55,898 nucleotides of DNA from Chitinophagaceae bacterium (GCA_009885535.1 VFKL01000014.1:1-55898); one strand, 5' to 3'; shown: positions 28,801 through 37,943, counted from the stretch's first letter. Notes: generated by a model from the letters alone, not told the origin. A program made the numbers and translations.

Positions 28801-30162
28801 CAACATCCCCAATTGTCGATTAAATGTGTATTGAGTAGAATCAAGTTTTCTGGCAAATGTTTTTTCGAAATCCTGAACAGGACTCAATCCTACCGATTGT
28901 AGATTATTAAAAATTAAGGATGTATTTCTTGCATTGGGCTGACTTAAAATTTTTGTAAGTAAATCATTAGAGGCATTAAAAGGCACAGAAAGTCCGGTCA
29001 ACACATTAATGGTTGGTGCCGGCAAATAAGGTCGAGCCTCTGCAAGATCAGCAAGTCCAACAATGTCACGTGTATCAGTAGTAGTACCATTTTTATTCGT
29101 TACCCATACTTCAATTCTCAATACTTGAACTGGAGCGGTAATGGCAGGTAAGTTCGACATTACTTTATTGTAATTGTCTTTAAAATACTGACTGATTAAG
29201 AAATGTCTGTTTTCTTCATATTCATCCGCTTTAATTTCAAAAGGAGTAGCAGCCGTTCCACCTTGAAGATTTACATTTTGGCGCTGAGATTTTTGATTCG
29301 CCAAAACACCGGTAATAAATAATTTTCCAAATTGTAATGATGTTTTCAAACCAAACAATTGTTGTGCCCCTGGGATTAAAGTTCCTTTTGCTGGAAACGC
29401 TACATTTCCTGCTTCAAATCTTTTTAAAATCTCATCATCTTTTCCTGAATAATCCAATTTCAATTGATTATCTAAATCAAAATTAGCGAGTGTATTATAA
29501 TTGATGGGAAACTTTAATTTATCTCCAATGCTTGCATTAACATTCAATTGCGTGTTCATCTGAAAATCAAGCCCACCATTTTTTCTAGCCGATTCGGGTA
29601 AAGTTGGATTATCTATTTTCTGACCTTGATAACCTGTTGTTACATCTACATTTCCTTGAGGCGAAATTTCAATTTTTCCATTACCAAACAAACGATTAAA
29701 TAAACCATCCGTTAATGAAAGCCTTGGCTTTGAAAACTTTCCTCTATTTAAAATATTTGTAGTGTTGGAGCGCTTTTGAAAATAATCGATTTCTGCCTGA
29801 CGATTTTTCAAACTCCAATATTCATTAAAAGAATAACTCAGTGGAGTGCGTATAAATCGATTGCCAATTTTTTCGTACACGATATATCTTTTGGAATCGT
29901 AATCGTAAACAATAGAATCTTTTTGATTAGATGGTTGGAAATTGTTGAAGCTATTGTAATTACCAATAGACAAATTATCTCCTCTTCTATCTGTAATTGG
30001 ATAGGGCAAATTGGTAGATGTAGCAGGTGTGGTAGTATCTGCTTTTAATAATATTTCTAGGGGCAAATTTTTACCAAATCCATCTACGACAAAAACGGTA
30101 AACAAAGCCACACACAACATTACCTTGAATAATAGTTGTGATAAATTTCGATTAATTGACAT
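22873..30162 (-). CDS. sprA: T9SS outer-membrane translocon protein SprA (Sov)
   Basis: A 2429-residue protein, the giant beta-barrel channel through which T9SS substrates cross the outer membrane. The length matches the SprA family, by far the largest protein here. There is an N-terminal signal anchor (LLFKVMLCVALFTVFVVDGFG, about 10-30). A conserved early region contains RGKFSKPRLSLTDGLFNRLF. The middle carries strand-rich domains such as VYIDDFEGSKSGIDLRFPLV, a highly characteristic SprA motif. The C-terminal half is barrel strands ending in AGIQIRISLSQ. It lies 28 bases downstream of ruvA on the same strand, so transcription is probably shared. Confidence 0.95.
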   Translation of the reverse strand: MSINRNLSQLLFKVMLCVALFTVFVVDGFGKNLPLEILLKADTTTPATSTNLPYPITDRRGDNLSIGNYNSFNNFQPSNQKDSIVYDYDSKRYIVYEKIGNRFIRTPLSYSFNEYWSLKNRQAEIDYFQKRSNTTNILNRGKFSKPRLSLTDGLFNRLFGNGKIEISPQGNVDVTTGYQGQKIDNPTLPESARKNGGLDFQMNTQLNVNASIGDKLKFPINYNTLANFDLDNQLKLDYSGKDDEILKRFEAGNVAFPAKGTLIPGAQQLFGLKTSLQFGKLFITGVLANQKSQRQNVNLQGGTAATPFEIKADEYEENRHFLISQYFKDNYNKVMSNLPAITAPVQVLRIEVWVTNKNGTTTDTRDIVGLADLAEARPYLPAPTINVLTGLSVPFNASNDLLTKILSQPNARNTSLIFNNLQSVGLSPVQDFEKTFARKLDSTQYTFNRQLGMLSLSQPLQTDEILGVAFQYTYNGRIFQVGEFSQDVPPDSSSANQKILFLKLLKATSQRPSLPIWNLMMKNVYTVGYGSLSASDFKLDVLYQQPGLGAKRYVPYGDINLGSPMISLINLDRLNSQLDPQPDGVFDYVEGFTVVSNYSRVIFPVLEPFGRDLAKQIYTTIPTNVTDTLFYALYDSIKAVAQQYPNLNRFVLKGTAKTSGSSEISIGYNIPPGSVIVTAGGRTLQEGIDYDINYDLGTIKMTNQAILNAGLPVQVNFENNATFGLQQRNYMGLRFDYMAKNTLKEQLSFGSTIVRLGERPFFTKVNYNEEPIRNTMYGLDVNYRKDLPRLTKIIDKIPFYSTTAPSSMNAYFEGAYLKPGHAPQIGRGDNGLVYIDDFEGSKSGIDLRFPLVSWSLASTPAHATDRNGNELFPEAIQNNDLIYGKSRAKMAWYQIEQTLQQLEATNNPINDRNELSDPRVRQVYQKEIFPQRTTSFGESQLVTFDLAYYPKEKGPYNYESDNTKVNSSGKFIDPTSKFGGLMRNIDQSDFETSNVEFIEFWLQDPFILPQYNNSTGGKLYFNLGNISEDVLKDGKRFYENGLTTPNVPSPVDATIWGKVPRNPIQVTNAFSNNPDDRKYQDVGFDGLSDTAELRVRAQYLLSIESTFGSTSQIYLNALKDPSADNYKNYRDGSFSGIDGILKRYKNYNSPDGNSPISNGGEFSSAATLYPDAEDLNKDNTLNETEEYFQYIVDIKPKNATEMLIGNNFIVDKKEVSVGLVNGTTRNETWYQFRIPIGSYDRKIGNIPDFKSIRFMRMFLTGFEDSVVMRFGLMQLTRNVWRKFKYKIDSTGLYSPTSFTPFNVEAVNIEENDKRTPLPYRTPKEIQRVQTLSNNGVNLLQNEQALSMTFCNLRKGDAKGVFQTFANRDVRQFRKLSMYIHAEQAQNPANTIQDKDLTAVVRLGTDFVSNYYEIRIPLTLTPLTAGLNPDTDAYNDSLWFPSNSLDVDLDILTKIKQARNLSSTPLGTIFKQLQENGQTYSVIGNPNLGEVRGILLGVENITSNSACGQVWVNELRLSSINEQGGWAAIGRVDANLADLGTVSLSANFHSRGFGTLEQRVVERYRDDFFQFDVSSNLELGKLLPKKMGISIPVYASYSQTTSTPQYDPYDLDIKLKDKLSSSPKSKRDSIRNNAIDFTSVKTVNFTNVKKTKTNGKSPKIYDIENVDVSYSYIKTETHNPLIENNEVTKHRGALGYNFSPQPKPFEPFKNSFKKVKTKWLDIIKEINFNYLPNQLSFRADISRQFGAIKPRSVGETKYAIPETYDKYFTMQRDYILRWNFTKSINFDYTATNNSRVDEPAGRINTKQKRDTILQNFFKGGRNTIFNQAINMSYVLPTAKFPLLDWTTANVRYQTTYKWIGASRLAVNLGNLLENTQQKEATVQLDFTKLYQHSKWLRQMDQPSNKEDQQKWRNRITKVRDSVLTKSGKKVLKTKRIVDKSAMPYVSNGMKVFGKLLTSVKQVNFTASENAGTRLPGYMDSTRIFGQNVKSMAPGYNFIMGWQPDTNWLNQQSRKGLMSKDSNFNSLIQQNLDQKITLTAQLEPFKEVNVAISISKSFSKTYSETFRYIDTNFNGTNPTFQHLNPYAGGSFDVSYVAFKTLFGKFDPNRVSATFKTFENNRVILSERLGKLNPYTNNAVGSDGYYYGYGKYAIDVLIPSFIAAYTGQDPNSVGLIKQENKNIRSNPFKAIIPRPNWKIDYNGLSKIKPLDKLFTSFTLTHGYTGNLSMNGFTSALLYQDVSKYGYPSFYDTGSKNFIPFFLVPNISIQEQFSPLVGIDMMFVNQFQAKFEYTKTRQLSLSLNDYQLSEVRSTEFTIGAGYRKKGLKLFGGLKLPSFLSKEKSGKLDNEISFRVDFRVRDNVTANSRLDQDNNFATSGSKETSISPTIDYFLNSKINLKLYFDQRRVKPYISSSAPTTNTRAGIQIRISLSQ

Positions 30163-30190
30163 TCCGTAAATCAGTTAATGTAGTTTTTTA

Positions 30191-30781
30191 TCAAATGGCT
30201 TTTAATGCTTTTTTAATTAATTCTTCTAATTTAGAAATTTCAGGTTCGGTACGCATTATTTTCTGAATAGATTGTTCCGCTTGATTCCTGTTTATACCCA
30301 AGGCTGTTAATGCAATCAACGCATCTTGTTCTATGGTGTTGCTTAATGGAACGGAAACACCACCTAAAGAACCCGCAGTTTGCTTTCCAACCTTATCTTT
30401 TAATTCCAACACCAACCTTTCAGCTGTTTTCTTTCCAATACCTTTCACACGTTCTAATATTTTTACATCGCTTTGTTGAATAGCCTTAGTAATTTCATCA
30501 GGCCGGGTTGAAGACAACATCATTCTTGCAGTTGAAGCGCCAACCCCAGAAACACTAATCAATAATAAAAAAATATCTTTTTCTTCTTTGTCAAAAAAAC
30601 CGAATAATGAATGTCCATCTTCTTTTACTTGCATGTGAATAAACAATCTACCTTCTGCCATATTTTGAATAGCCGAATAAGTATGTAAACTGATATTTAC
30701 CTCAAAGCCGATTCCATTTACATCAAGGTAAATCTGAGCTGGACTTTTGTAAGTAAATTTTCCTTGTAAATAAGCGTACAT
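30191..30781 (-). CDS. ruvA: Holliday junction branch migration protein RuvA
   Basis: A 196-residue DNA-binding subunit of the RuvABC Holliday junction machine. Domain I is the OB fold (MYAYLQGKFTYKSPAQIYLD). Domain II carries the two helix-hairpin-helix motifs, LISVSGVGASTARMML and ILERVKGIGKKTAERLVLEL. Domain III is the flexible C-terminal helical domain (about 148-196) that contacts RuvB. All parts are intact and length is typical. ruvA is followed by sprA in the same direction and divergent from fabH, with 118 bases between starts. RuvB and RuvC are not in the window. Confidence 0.95.
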   Translation of the reverse strand: MYAYLQGKFTYKSPAQIYLDVNGIGFEVNISLHTYSAIQNMAEGRLFIHMQVKEDGHSLFGFFDKEEKDIFLLLISVSGVGASTARMMLSSTRPDEITKAIQQSDVKILERVKGIGKKTAERLVLELKDKVGKQTAGSLGGVSVPLSNTIEQDALIALTALGINRNQAEQSIQKIMRTEPEISKLEELIKKALKAI

Positions 30782-30899
30782 ATATTAAAACAGTATGCCG
30801 CGAAAATAAGCATAAATTGCGAGCATACATACTCAAAAATAAGTAAAGATTTTTTTCATTACTTTTACAGGCATTATTAAAGCAAAAAAACAGTCCCGT

Positions 30900-31901
30900 A
30901 TGGAAAAAATTAACGCTGCAATTACGGCAGTTGGTGCGCACGTTCCTGAGTTTAGATTAACCAATGAAATCCTTGAAACAATGGTAGATACTAATGATGA
31001 GTGGATTTTATCAAGAACTGGAATAAGTGAAAGAAGGATTTTAAAAGGTGAAGGTTTAGGAAGCAGCGATATGGCTGTTTTTGCCGTAAATGAATTGTTA
31101 AAAAAACGCGGCATTGATCCTTTAGAGATTGATTGTGTGATTTGTGCAACCGTTACGCCAGATATGGTTTTCCCAGCCACTGCAAATATCATTAGCGATA
31201 AGGCTGGTATGAAAAACGCATTTGGCTTTGATTTAAGTGCGGCTTGTTCAGGGTTTCTATATGCTTTAACCGTTGGTACAAGCATGATTGAAAGTGGCAG
31301 ATATAAAAAAGTAATTGTGGTTGGCGTTGATAAAATGAGTGCCATTGTGGATTATACGGATAGAACTACATGTGTAATATTTGGAGATGGAGCAGGAGCT
31401 GTATTGCTTGAGCCTACAACTGAACAAATAGGCGTAATGGATAGCCTATTAAAAAGTGATGGAAGTGGAAAGAATTTCCTTCATATGAAAGCGGGCGGAA
31501 GCGTTAAACCATCTTCAGTTGAAACCGTAAATGCAAAAGAGCATTTCGTACATCAAGAAGGGCAAACCGTTTTTAAATTTGCTGTTAAGGGTATGGCTGA
31601 TGTGAGTTACGAATTGATGCAAAGAAATAACCTCACAGGAGATGATATCGCATGGCTAGTTCCTCATCAAGCAAACCTTAGAATAATTGATGCTACTGCA
31701 AATAGAATGGGTTTATCCAAAGAAAAAATAATGATAAACATTCAAAAATATGGCAATACCACTGCCGCTACAATTCCGTTATGTTTGTGGGAATGGGAAA
31801 GCAAATTAAAAAAAGGAGACAATCTCATTTTAGCTGCTTTTGGTGGTGGTTTTACTTGGGGGGCTACTTGGGTTAAATGGGCTTATGATGGCAATGGATA
31901 A
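30900..31901 (+). CDS. fabH: Beta-ketoacyl-ACP synthase III
   Basis: A 333-residue initiating condensing enzyme of fatty acid synthesis, joining acetyl-CoA (or a branched starter acyl-CoA) to malonyl-ACP. The catalytic triad is complete: Cys116 in [11 protein letters not shown], His256 in VPHQANLRI and Asn286 in [18 protein letters not shown] and the C-terminal [14 protein letters not shown] are further family markers. Bacteroidota make iso-branched lipids, so a branched starter is likely, but specificity is not visible. It is not in a fab cluster here; the next gene is a secreted protease, 46 bases downstream. Confidence 0.95.
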   Translation: MEKINAAITAVGAHVPEFRLTNEILETMVDTNDEWILSRTGISERRILKGEGLGSSDMAVFAVNELLKKRGIDPLEIDCVICATVTPDMVFPATANIISDKAGMKNAFGFDLSAACSGFLYALTVGTSMIESGRYKKVIVVGVDKMSAIVDYTDRTTCVIFGDGAGAVLLEPTTEQIGVMDSLLKSDGSGKNFLHMKAGGSVKPSSVETVNAKEHFVHQEGQTVFKFAVKGMADVSYELMQRNNLTGDDIAWLVPHQANLRIIDATANRMGLSKEKIMINIQKYGNTTAATIPLCLWEWESKLKKGDNLILAAFGGGFTWGATWVKWAYDGNG

Positions 31902-31947
31902 TTAAAAGATTTAACGATTTTTAAGTAAATTTTTTAACTGGTTTTTT

Positions 31948-33906
31948 ATGAAAAAATATCTGATTTGTATTTTATTGCTTGCAAATTCGATTTGCCCAAA
32001 AGCGCAATTGAACAGATATCTGGTAACATTCAAAAACAAAAACAGTTCGGCATATTCACTTACTAACCCAATAGCATTTTTAACACAAAGAGCAATTGAT
32101 AGAAGATTGAGATATAACATCAATGTTGATAGCACAGACTTGCCGATAAATAATAATTATGTTGAAGCCGTGCGTACATCCGGTGCCGTTATCATTTTGA
32201 ATCAATCGAAGTGGATGAATCAGATTTCAATAGAAACCACAGATGCAGGTGCTTTGACTGCCATTGGAAATTTACCTTTTGTTGAAAATTTGCTTGCTAT
32301 TGCTTCGAGAAATTCTATTGATACTTTATCAAAATTTGCAGATGACACCTTAACAAATTTGCCTTTAAAAAATAGCACAAGTAAACCTCAACAAGAAAAT
32401 GTGTACCAATATGGCGCTTCAAATGCACAAATAAAAATACATCAAAGCGATTTTTTGCATAATCATGGATTTAACGGATTGGGCATGCAATTGGCCGTTA
32501 TAGATGCTGGCTTTTATCGATATAATTCACTTCCTACATTTGATAGTTTAAACATCAATGGACAAATATTAGGTACTTGGGATTTCGTGAACAATCAGCA
32601 AAGTGTTTCGGAAGACGACGCTCACGGAATGCATTGTTTAAGTGCAATTGGCGCGAATCTTCCTGGTGTATTTATCGGTACTGCACCAAAATCTTCATTT
32701 TATTTATTTCGTTCAGAAGATGTGAGGAGTGAATATCCTATTGAAGAACATAATTTTTGCGTTGCTGCAGAAAAAGCAGATAGTTTAGGTGTTGATGTAT
32801 GCTCGGTTTCATTAGGCTACAATACTTTTAGCGACCCACAGTTTAATTACACTTACGCCGACATGAATGGCAGCACTAGTATTAGTGCAAAAGCCACAAA
32901 CATAGCTGCTAGAAAAGGTTTGCTTATGATTATGGCGGCTGGAAATGAAGGCAATGGTTCTTGGCGATATGTAATCACCCCTGCAGATGCGGATAGTTGT
33001 ATGGCGGTTGGTGCAGTGGATAGTTTGGGCAATGTAGCTAATTTTAGTAGTTACGGGCCCAATAGTGATGGACAAATAAAACCTGATGTGGTTGCAATTG
33101 GAAGAAACGCAATAGTAGCAAATAACAATACCGGAATGCCCAATTTTGGAAATGGCACTTCTTATGCATGTCCCAATATGGCTGGAATTTCAACTTGTTT
33201 ATGGCAAGCATTTCCTGAAGCCTCTAATATGAAAATCAGGAGTACCTTAAAACAAAGCGCTTCGAATTTTAGCACTCCTAATAATAGAATTGGATTTGGA
33301 ATACCCAATGCTAAAAAAGCATTTGTTATGCTTCAAAAAAATTATGCAACGTATAATGCTCGTTTCTTTCAATGTACATCAATCCTTAATCTTTCAATAA
33401 AAACAGATACTTCCATGTACATTTCTGTTGAAAGAAAATTCCCTAATCAAACAAATTTTATTGAAATAGCCACCCTTCATAATGATAGTCCATTTGGGAT
33501 GCATGATTTTGAATACATAGACAACCTTGATCAAACAAACTATGGCAGTGTTCAATATCGATACAAGATGAAAATTGGAACAGATACTACGTTTTATATG
33601 GATTCTAGTACTGTAAACTATTTGAACCCTTGCATCTTCATTCCCCCTTCCGCAAACACACTTTTAATCAGTCCGAATCCTGTTATTAATGAATTATTTA
33701 TCAAAATGGACAGAGTGGTAAATACAAAAGTTGATGTAATTATTCATAATATTTCTGGACAAAAAATATTTGCAACAACATACGAACAAGCTATTGGTTC
33801 GGGTACAAAAAGCATAAACTTCAGAGATTTTTCAAGAGGCGTTTATTTTATAACCGTAATCTTAAATGATAAAAAAGAGGCTGTTCAACAAATTGTAAAG
33901 CAGTAA
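31948..33906 (+). CDS. T9SS-secreted subtilisin-family serine protease
   Basis: A 652-residue S8 peptidase. Residues 1-20 form a signal peptide ending in KAQ. A prodomain-like region spans about 21-150. The catalytic residues are Asp186 (AVIDAGFY), His226 (DDAHGMHC) and Ser405 (GNGTSYACPNMAG), with oxyanion Asn333 in MAAGNEGNG. The His motif has Met where HGTH is usual. The C-terminal domain (about 570-652) is a T9SS type A sorting domain: LLISPNPVINELFIKM, DVIIHNISGQKIF and GVYFITVI. It would be exported by T9SS, probably as an extracellular or surface protease. Its end abuts the next, convergent gene with no gap. Confidence 0.93.
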   Translation: MKKYLICILLLANSICPKAQLNRYLVTFKNKNSSAYSLTNPIAFLTQRAIDRRLRYNINVDSTDLPINNNYVEAVRTSGAVIILNQSKWMNQISIETTDAGALTAIGNLPFVENLLAIASRNSIDTLSKFADDTLTNLPLKNSTSKPQQENVYQYGASNAQIKIHQSDFLHNHGFNGLGMQLAVIDAGFYRYNSLPTFDSLNINGQILGTWDFVNNQQSVSEDDAHGMHCLSAIGANLPGVFIGTAPKSSFYLFRSEDVRSEYPIEEHNFCVAAEKADSLGVDVCSVSLGYNTFSDPQFNYTYADMNGSTSISAKATNIAARKGLLMIMAAGNEGNGSWRYVITPADADSCMAVGAVDSLGNVANFSSYGPNSDGQIKPDVVAIGRNAIVANNNTGMPNFGNGTSYACPNMAGISTCLWQAFPEASNMKIRSTLKQSASNFSTPNNRIGFGIPNAKKAFVMLQKNYATYNARFFQCTSILNLSIKTDTSMYISVERKFPNQTNFIEIATLHNDSPFGMHDFEYIDNLDQTNYGSVQYRYKMKIGTDTTFYMDSSTVNYLNPCIFIPPSANTLLISPNPVINELFIKMDRVVNTKVDVIIHNISGQKIFATTYEQAIGSGTKSINFRDFSRGVYFITVILNDKKEAVQQIVKQ

Positions 33907-35070
33907 TTAATTTTTAAAGTAGGCAACAAATAAAGTATCGGCATTTTTATCATAACCTTTAAGATATTTCATTTCAAGCAATTGACACGAAAAATGCTGC
34001 TGGATAAAATCAACCATGTCTTCGTTTTCTGCTTTAAACACGGAGCAAGTAATGTACACAAACCAGCCATCCTTTGCTAAATGAGGCAACGTGTTAATAA
34101 CAATATTTTTTTGCTTTTCTACAAATTGTTGAAGTTGTATTTTATCAAAACTAAAATATTGTTCGGGTGTTCTACTCCAAGTTCCGCTACCAGAGCAGGG
34201 CACATCGCAAATGATTATAGAAAATTTTTCATCCAACAATAGCCCTGATTTTTGTGATAAATCTTGTACAAATTTTTTCTGAAGGTTAATCCCCGCGTCT
34301 TTAAATCGAAGTTGAAGATTGGTTAAAATATTTTCGCGTATATCACTAACTGTTAGTTTTAATTTGCCTGAAAACAAATCAAACAATAAAATTGATTTTC
34401 CACCGCTAGCCGCACAGCAATCCCATACTGACTCTGATTTTTCTTCAGCTTTTTCTTTTTTTAAAAAATCAAAAACTTTCTGTGAATTAAAATCCTGTAT
34501 CACCACATCCTTGTTGATTTCCAAGCAGTTTTCAACTGAAGTTCCATTGGTTAATTTTAGCGTATCCGACTCAATTAATTCAAATGGAATATCTGCATTT
34601 TTTAATTTGGTTAAAACAGAATCGTTTTTTTTAGGTCTCAACCTTAAAAATAAATCAGGCTGATGCAATAGCGAAATAGTGAATTTATCTTTTTCAATGA
34701 AACTTGAAATCTCATCTGAAAAAAGAAACAATTTATCCGAATTGATATTTAAATATTCTAATTTTTCAATGGTAGAAAATGATACGAGTTCATTAAATTC
34801 TGGTGAAACATTTTTTAAAAATTCTGTCTCAATATTTTCGCATAAAAAAGCAGATGCAATAATTTTATTTTCAGTTGTTTCCGTTTCATTAAATAAAAAT
34901 GAACATCTAAAATAATGGTAACAAAGTGTAGATATTGACTTTCTATCTTTTGAACCGAATTTTTTATCCGTTTGAAAAAATGATTTTAAATGATGTGTCA
35001 GCGGCGTTCCTTTAGTATAAGAATCTATAACCGTAACAGCTGAATTTAAATAAGAGTGGTATCTGCTCAT
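33907..35070 (-). CDS. RsmB/NOP-family 16S rRNA (cytosine-C5) methyltransferase
   Basis: A 387-residue RNA m5C methyltransferase using SAM. The SAM site is DCCAASGGKSILL and the two catalytic cysteines are in CDVPCSGSGTWSRTPEQ and VYITCSVFKAENED. The N-terminal part (about 1-150) is divergent from the usual NusB-like domain. The start is taken as MSRYHSY at 35070 because the longer start at 35085 lies inside the terminator hairpin of odhB. RsmB-like fits best by length, but other RsmB/NOP members (RsmF, NSUN) cannot be excluded. The stop directly abuts the protease stop on the other strand. Confidence 0.85.
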   Translation of the reverse strand: MSRYHSYLNSAVTVIDSYTKGTPLTHHLKSFFQTDKKFGSKDRKSISTLCYHYFRCSFLFNETETTENKIIASAFLCENIETEFLKNVSPEFNELVSFSTIEKLEYLNINSDKLFLFSDEISSFIEKDKFTISLLHQPDLFLRLRPKKNDSVLTKLKNADIPFELIESDTLKLTNGTSVENCLEINKDVVIQDFNSQKVFDFLKKEKAEEKSESVWDCCAASGGKSILLFDLFSGKLKLTVSDIRENILTNLQLRFKDAGINLQKKFVQDLSQKSGLLLDEKFSIIICDVPCSGSGTWSRTPEQYFSFDKIQLQQFVEKQKNIVINTLPHLAKDGWFVYITCSVFKAENEDMVDFIQQHFSCQLLEMKYLKGYDKNADTLFVAYFKN

Positions 35071-35077
35071 AAAAAAA

Positions 35078-35096
35078 TCCCGCATTTAGCGGGAAA
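35078..35096 (-). terminator. Rho-independent terminator after odhB
   Basis: On the minus strand TCCCGC pairs with GCGGGA around a five-base loop (TAAAT), followed by seven T. It lies about 15 bases past the odhB stop and just before the downstream methyltransferase start. Confidence 0.8.
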
Positions 35097-35110
35097 AATA
35101 TCGTTTACAA

Positions 35111-36316
35111 TTATAATTCAAGAAGTGCTTCAACAGGATCTTTTCCAAATAACAATAGCGATGGATTTTCTAACAATTGTTTTACCGTAACTAAAAATCC
35201 AACAGATTCTCTGCCATCAATGATGCGGTGATCATAACTTAAAGCCAAATACATCATTGATTTAATGACCACCTGTCCATTTACAGCCATTGGTCTTTCT
35301 ACAATATTATGCATGCCCAAAATGGCACTTTGTGGAATATTAATAATTGGCGTACTCATCATAGACCCAAAGATTCCACCGTTTGTGATGGTAAACGTAC
35401 CTCCAGTCATTTCTTCAATAGTCAATTTGTTGTTTTTTGCTTTTGTTGCCAATTCAACAACCATTGCTTCAATTTCCGCCATACTCAAACTTTCAGCGTT
35501 GCGAATTACAGGAACCACCAATCCTTTAGGTGCACTAACGGCAATAGATACATCGCAGTAATCATGAAAAATAATTTGATCCCCATCAATGTAAGCATTT
35601 ACAGAAGGGAATTTTTGCAATGCATAACAACAGGCTTTTGTGAAAAAACTCATGAAACCTAAGTTTACACCATGAAGCTCTTTGAATTTATCCTTGTGTT
35701 TTTTTCTAATTTCCATGATTGGCCCCATATCTACTTCATTGAAAGTAGTCAACATGGCGGTTGTATTTTTTGCTTCAACCAATCTGCGGCTAATTGTTTT
35801 ACGAAGATTGCTCATTTTTTCTGGGCGATCAGTTCGATTAAACATTTCTGTTCCAGCTTTTCTTCCAGGGTTTGATAAGGCTTCTAATACGTCTTGCTTT
35901 ATGATCTTACCATTTGAGCCGGATGGCATTATTTTCTTGCTATCTATTTTTTTATCCGCGATAATTGCTGCCGCTACTGGTGTTGCTTTTACATCAGAAG
36001 AAGACACTTCTTTTGTTGGTGTAGCAACAACTTCCGCTGCTTTTACAGCTTCTTGTTTTAAAGCTTCTGCAGGGCGAACAGCATCTGTGTCGATGCTACA
36101 AACCAAATCACCAATTAAAAGCGTATCCCCTTCTTTTGCGATTTGTGTAACCACGCCCGCTTGTTCTGCATTTATTTCAAAAGTTGCTTTCTCACTTTCA
36201 AGCTCAGCAATCACTTCATCACGATCCGCCCAGGCGCCTGTTTCTTTCAACCATTTCACAAGAGTAACTTCACTTATACTTTCACCTATTGTAGGTACTT
36301 TTATTTCAATAGACAT
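35111..36316 (-). CDS. odhB: 2-oxoglutarate dehydrogenase E2 (dihydrolipoyl succinyltransferase)
   Basis: A 401-residue E2 subunit of the TCA-cycle 2-oxoglutarate dehydrogenase complex. The N-terminal lipoyl domain (about 1-75) carries Lys43 in [11 protein letters not shown] flexible Ala-rich linker follows, then an E3/E1-binding domain near 125-165 ([20 protein letters not shown]). The catalytic core (about 170-401) ends in [15 protein letters not shown] with His363 and Asp367. [10 protein letters not shown] at the N-terminus is typical of the succinyl type (SucB). E1 and E3 are not next to it here. A terminator follows directly, and the gene downstream is unrelated. Confidence 0.94.
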   Translation of the reverse strand: MSIEIKVPTIGESISEVTLVKWLKETGAWADRDEVIAELESEKATFEINAEQAGVVTQIAKEGDTLLIGDLVCSIDTDAVRPAEALKQEAVKAAEVVATPTKEVSSSDVKATPVAAAIIADKKIDSKKIMPSGSNGKIIKQDVLEALSNPGRKAGTEMFNRTDRPEKMSNLRKTISRRLVEAKNTTAMLTTFNEVDMGPIMEIRKKHKDKFKELHGVNLGFMSFFTKACCYALQKFPSVNAYIDGDQIIFHDYCDVSIAVSAPKGLVVPVIRNAESLSMAEIEAMVVELATKAKNNKLTIEEMTGGTFTITNGGIFGSMMSTPIINIPQSAILGMHNIVERPMAVNGQVVIKSMMYLALSYDHRIIDGRESVGFLVTVKQLLENPSLLLFGKDPVEALLEL

Positions 36317-36408
36317 GTATTAATTTATTTTGGGCGAATTTCGGTTAAAATGATGATTTTTAAAAGTTTTATTCGTGTTTATCTTGTCTAAAACAATAAT
36401 TCATTAAA

Positions 36409-36432
36409 AAAAAATCCCGGAATTCATCCGGG
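36409..36432 (-). terminator. Rho-independent terminator after rpoD
   Basis: On the minus strand TTCCCGGATG and CATCCGGGA-like arms form a stem (TCCCGG / CCGGGA core, with AATTCA loop), followed by eight or more T. It lies about 20 bases past the rpoD stop. Confidence 0.82.
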
Positions 36433-36452
36433 AAGGTTATTTATTTTTTTGT

Positions 36453-37322
36453 TTATGCACCAAGAAATCCCCTCAGTAAATTATTTTGTGAAGTTTCTCG
36501 AAGTCTGTCTAATGCTTTGTCTTTTATTTGACGAACCCTTTCTCTAGTTAAATTATATCTTTCTCCAATATCTTCCAAACTCAATGGATGATCAATCCCA
36601 AGGCCGAAAAAATATACCAACACCTCTTTTTGCCTATGCGTTAAAATATTCAACGTACGTGCAATTTCAGTGTTCAAAGAATCGGTTAAAACCATTTGCT
36701 GGTCTGTTTTATCCGCATTTTTATTTTCCATCAAGTCAATTAGTGTTCCATCTTCCCCTGCAGAAATCTGTTGATCCATACTGACATGACGACCACCAAC
36801 ACCTATTGTAGCCGCAACTTCTTCGATACTAACTTCTAATAATTCTGCGATTTCTTCTGCTGATGGATCTCGCTCAAACTCTTGTTCCAATTGACTATAC
36901 GCTTTACTGATTCTGTTGGTTAGTCCGACTTTATTTAATGGCAAACGAACGATTCTAGATTGCTCAGCCAATGCTTGTAAAATAGATTGACGAATCCACC
37001 AAACGGCATAAGATATAAATTTAAAACCCCTAGTTTCATCAAATTTTTGAGCTGCTTTAATCAATCCCAAATTGCCTTCATTGATTAAGTCAGACAAGGT
37101 TAATCCTTGATTTTGATATTGTTTTGCTACTGAAACTACAAACCTTAAATTAGCTTTGGTTAACCGATCTAATGCCTGCTGATCGCCTTGCCTGATTAAT
37201 TTCGCCAGCTTAACTTCCTCCTCGGGTCTTATTAATTCTACCCTTCCAATTTCTTGTAGGTATTTCTCAAGGCTCTCGCTTTCGCGATTTGTAATTGATT
37301 TTGAAATTTTTAATTGACGCAT
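36453..37322 (-). CDS. rpoD: Primary sigma factor (sigma-70 family, Bacteroidota short type)
   Basis: A 289-residue RNA polymerase sigma factor. Region 1.2 is the segment [20 protein letters not shown]. Region 2 contains [31 protein letters not shown] (regions 2.3-2.4) and QALAEQSR. Region 3 is [20 protein letters not shown]. Region 4.2 has [20 protein letters not shown]. Region 1.1 is absent, normal for the Bacteroidota housekeeping sigma, which recognises the TTTG / TAnnTTTG promoter type. Monocistronic, with a terminator after it. The 223-base gap upstream is AT-rich without an obvious consensus promoter. Confidence 0.95.
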   Translation of the reverse strand: MRQLKISKSITNRESESLEKYLQEIGRVELIRPEEEVKLAKLIRQGDQQALDRLTKANLRFVVSVAKQYQNQGLTLSDLINEGNLGLIKAAQKFDETRGFKFISYAVWWIRQSILQALAEQSRIVRLPLNKVGLTNRISKAYSQLEQEFERDPSAEEIAELLEVSIEEVAATIGVGGRHVSMDQQISAGEDGTLIDLMENKNADKTDQQMVLTDSLNTEIARTLNILTHRQKEVLVYFFGLGIDHPLSLEDIGERYNLTRERVRQIKDKALDRLRETSQNNLLRGFLGA

Positions 37323-37545
37323 ATAGAAAAATTAATTTTTGGATTTTAAAGATTTTTAATCTCTTTAACATAACGCAGTTTTTAACTTTTATTGTATATA
37401 TCACAACAACTTTTTTATTTCAATTGGAATAAATACGTTATGTTTAAAAGAAATAACAACAATTGGTCAAAAAAAAAACAGATATTATACTGTTGCGTTG
37501 ATAATTTTTCTATTATTGCAAGAAAGAAAGTAATTTCAAACTAAG

Positions 37546-37926
37546 ATGAGTAAAAAACAATTATATACCTTAGAATATCCTATTCGATGCTCGCCAAGTA
37601 TCTTGTATGAATTTCTAATTAGTCCAGCTGCACTTCAAGAATGGTTTGCAGATAAAGTTGACGAACGCGATGGAGTTTACAGTTTTTCGTGGAATGGTGC
37701 TGAAGAAAAAGCAATTTTGCTGGATAAAGAACAAGATAAATTCATTCGTTTCCGTTGGACGCACATGAGCAAAGACGAGTATTTTGAATTTGTCATTGAT
37801 AGATCTGAAGTAACCAATCAAACCATATTAATCATAAAAGATTTTGCAGAAAAAAAAGATATAAAAGATCAAAGCCAACTTTGGGAATATCAAGTAAAAG
37901 ATTTATTCCACCGTTTAGGAAGCTAG
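37546..37926 (+). CDS. START-like (SRPBCC) domain protein
   Basis: A 126-residue protein of the Bacteroidota START-like/AHSA1-type family: YPIRCSPSILYEFLISPAAL, then QEWFADKVDERDGVYSFSW, then strands with RFRWTHMSKDEYFEF and a C-terminal helix ending in FHRLGS. The fold has a hydrophobic pocket that binds lipids or other ligands; no ligand is known for this subfamily. No signal peptide. It follows divergently from rpoD and is ended by a strong terminator 18 bases after the stop, so it is likely monocistronic. Confidence 0.8.
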   Translation: MSKKQLYTLEYPIRCSPSILYEFLISPAALQEWFADKVDERDGVYSFSWNGAEEKAILLDKEQDKFIRFRWTHMSKDEYFEFVIDRSEVTNQTILIIKDFAEKKDIKDQSQLWEYQVKDLFHRLGS

Positions 37927-37943
37927 ATTATTTGAAAAAATTA

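Noticed and set aside
30833-31345. Open frame of 170 codons antisense to fabH
   Set aside because: Shadow of the strongly conserved fabH gene; the protein has no recognisable motif.
35071-35085. Longer start for the RsmB-type methyltransferase
   Set aside because: The ATG at 35085 sits inside the loop and arm of the odhB terminator hairpin.
35682-36323. Open frame of 213 codons antisense to odhB
   Set aside because: It mirrors the lipoyl and linker parts of odhB; the composition (Ser/Phe-rich) is what the antisense of an Ala/Lys/Glu-rich linker gives.
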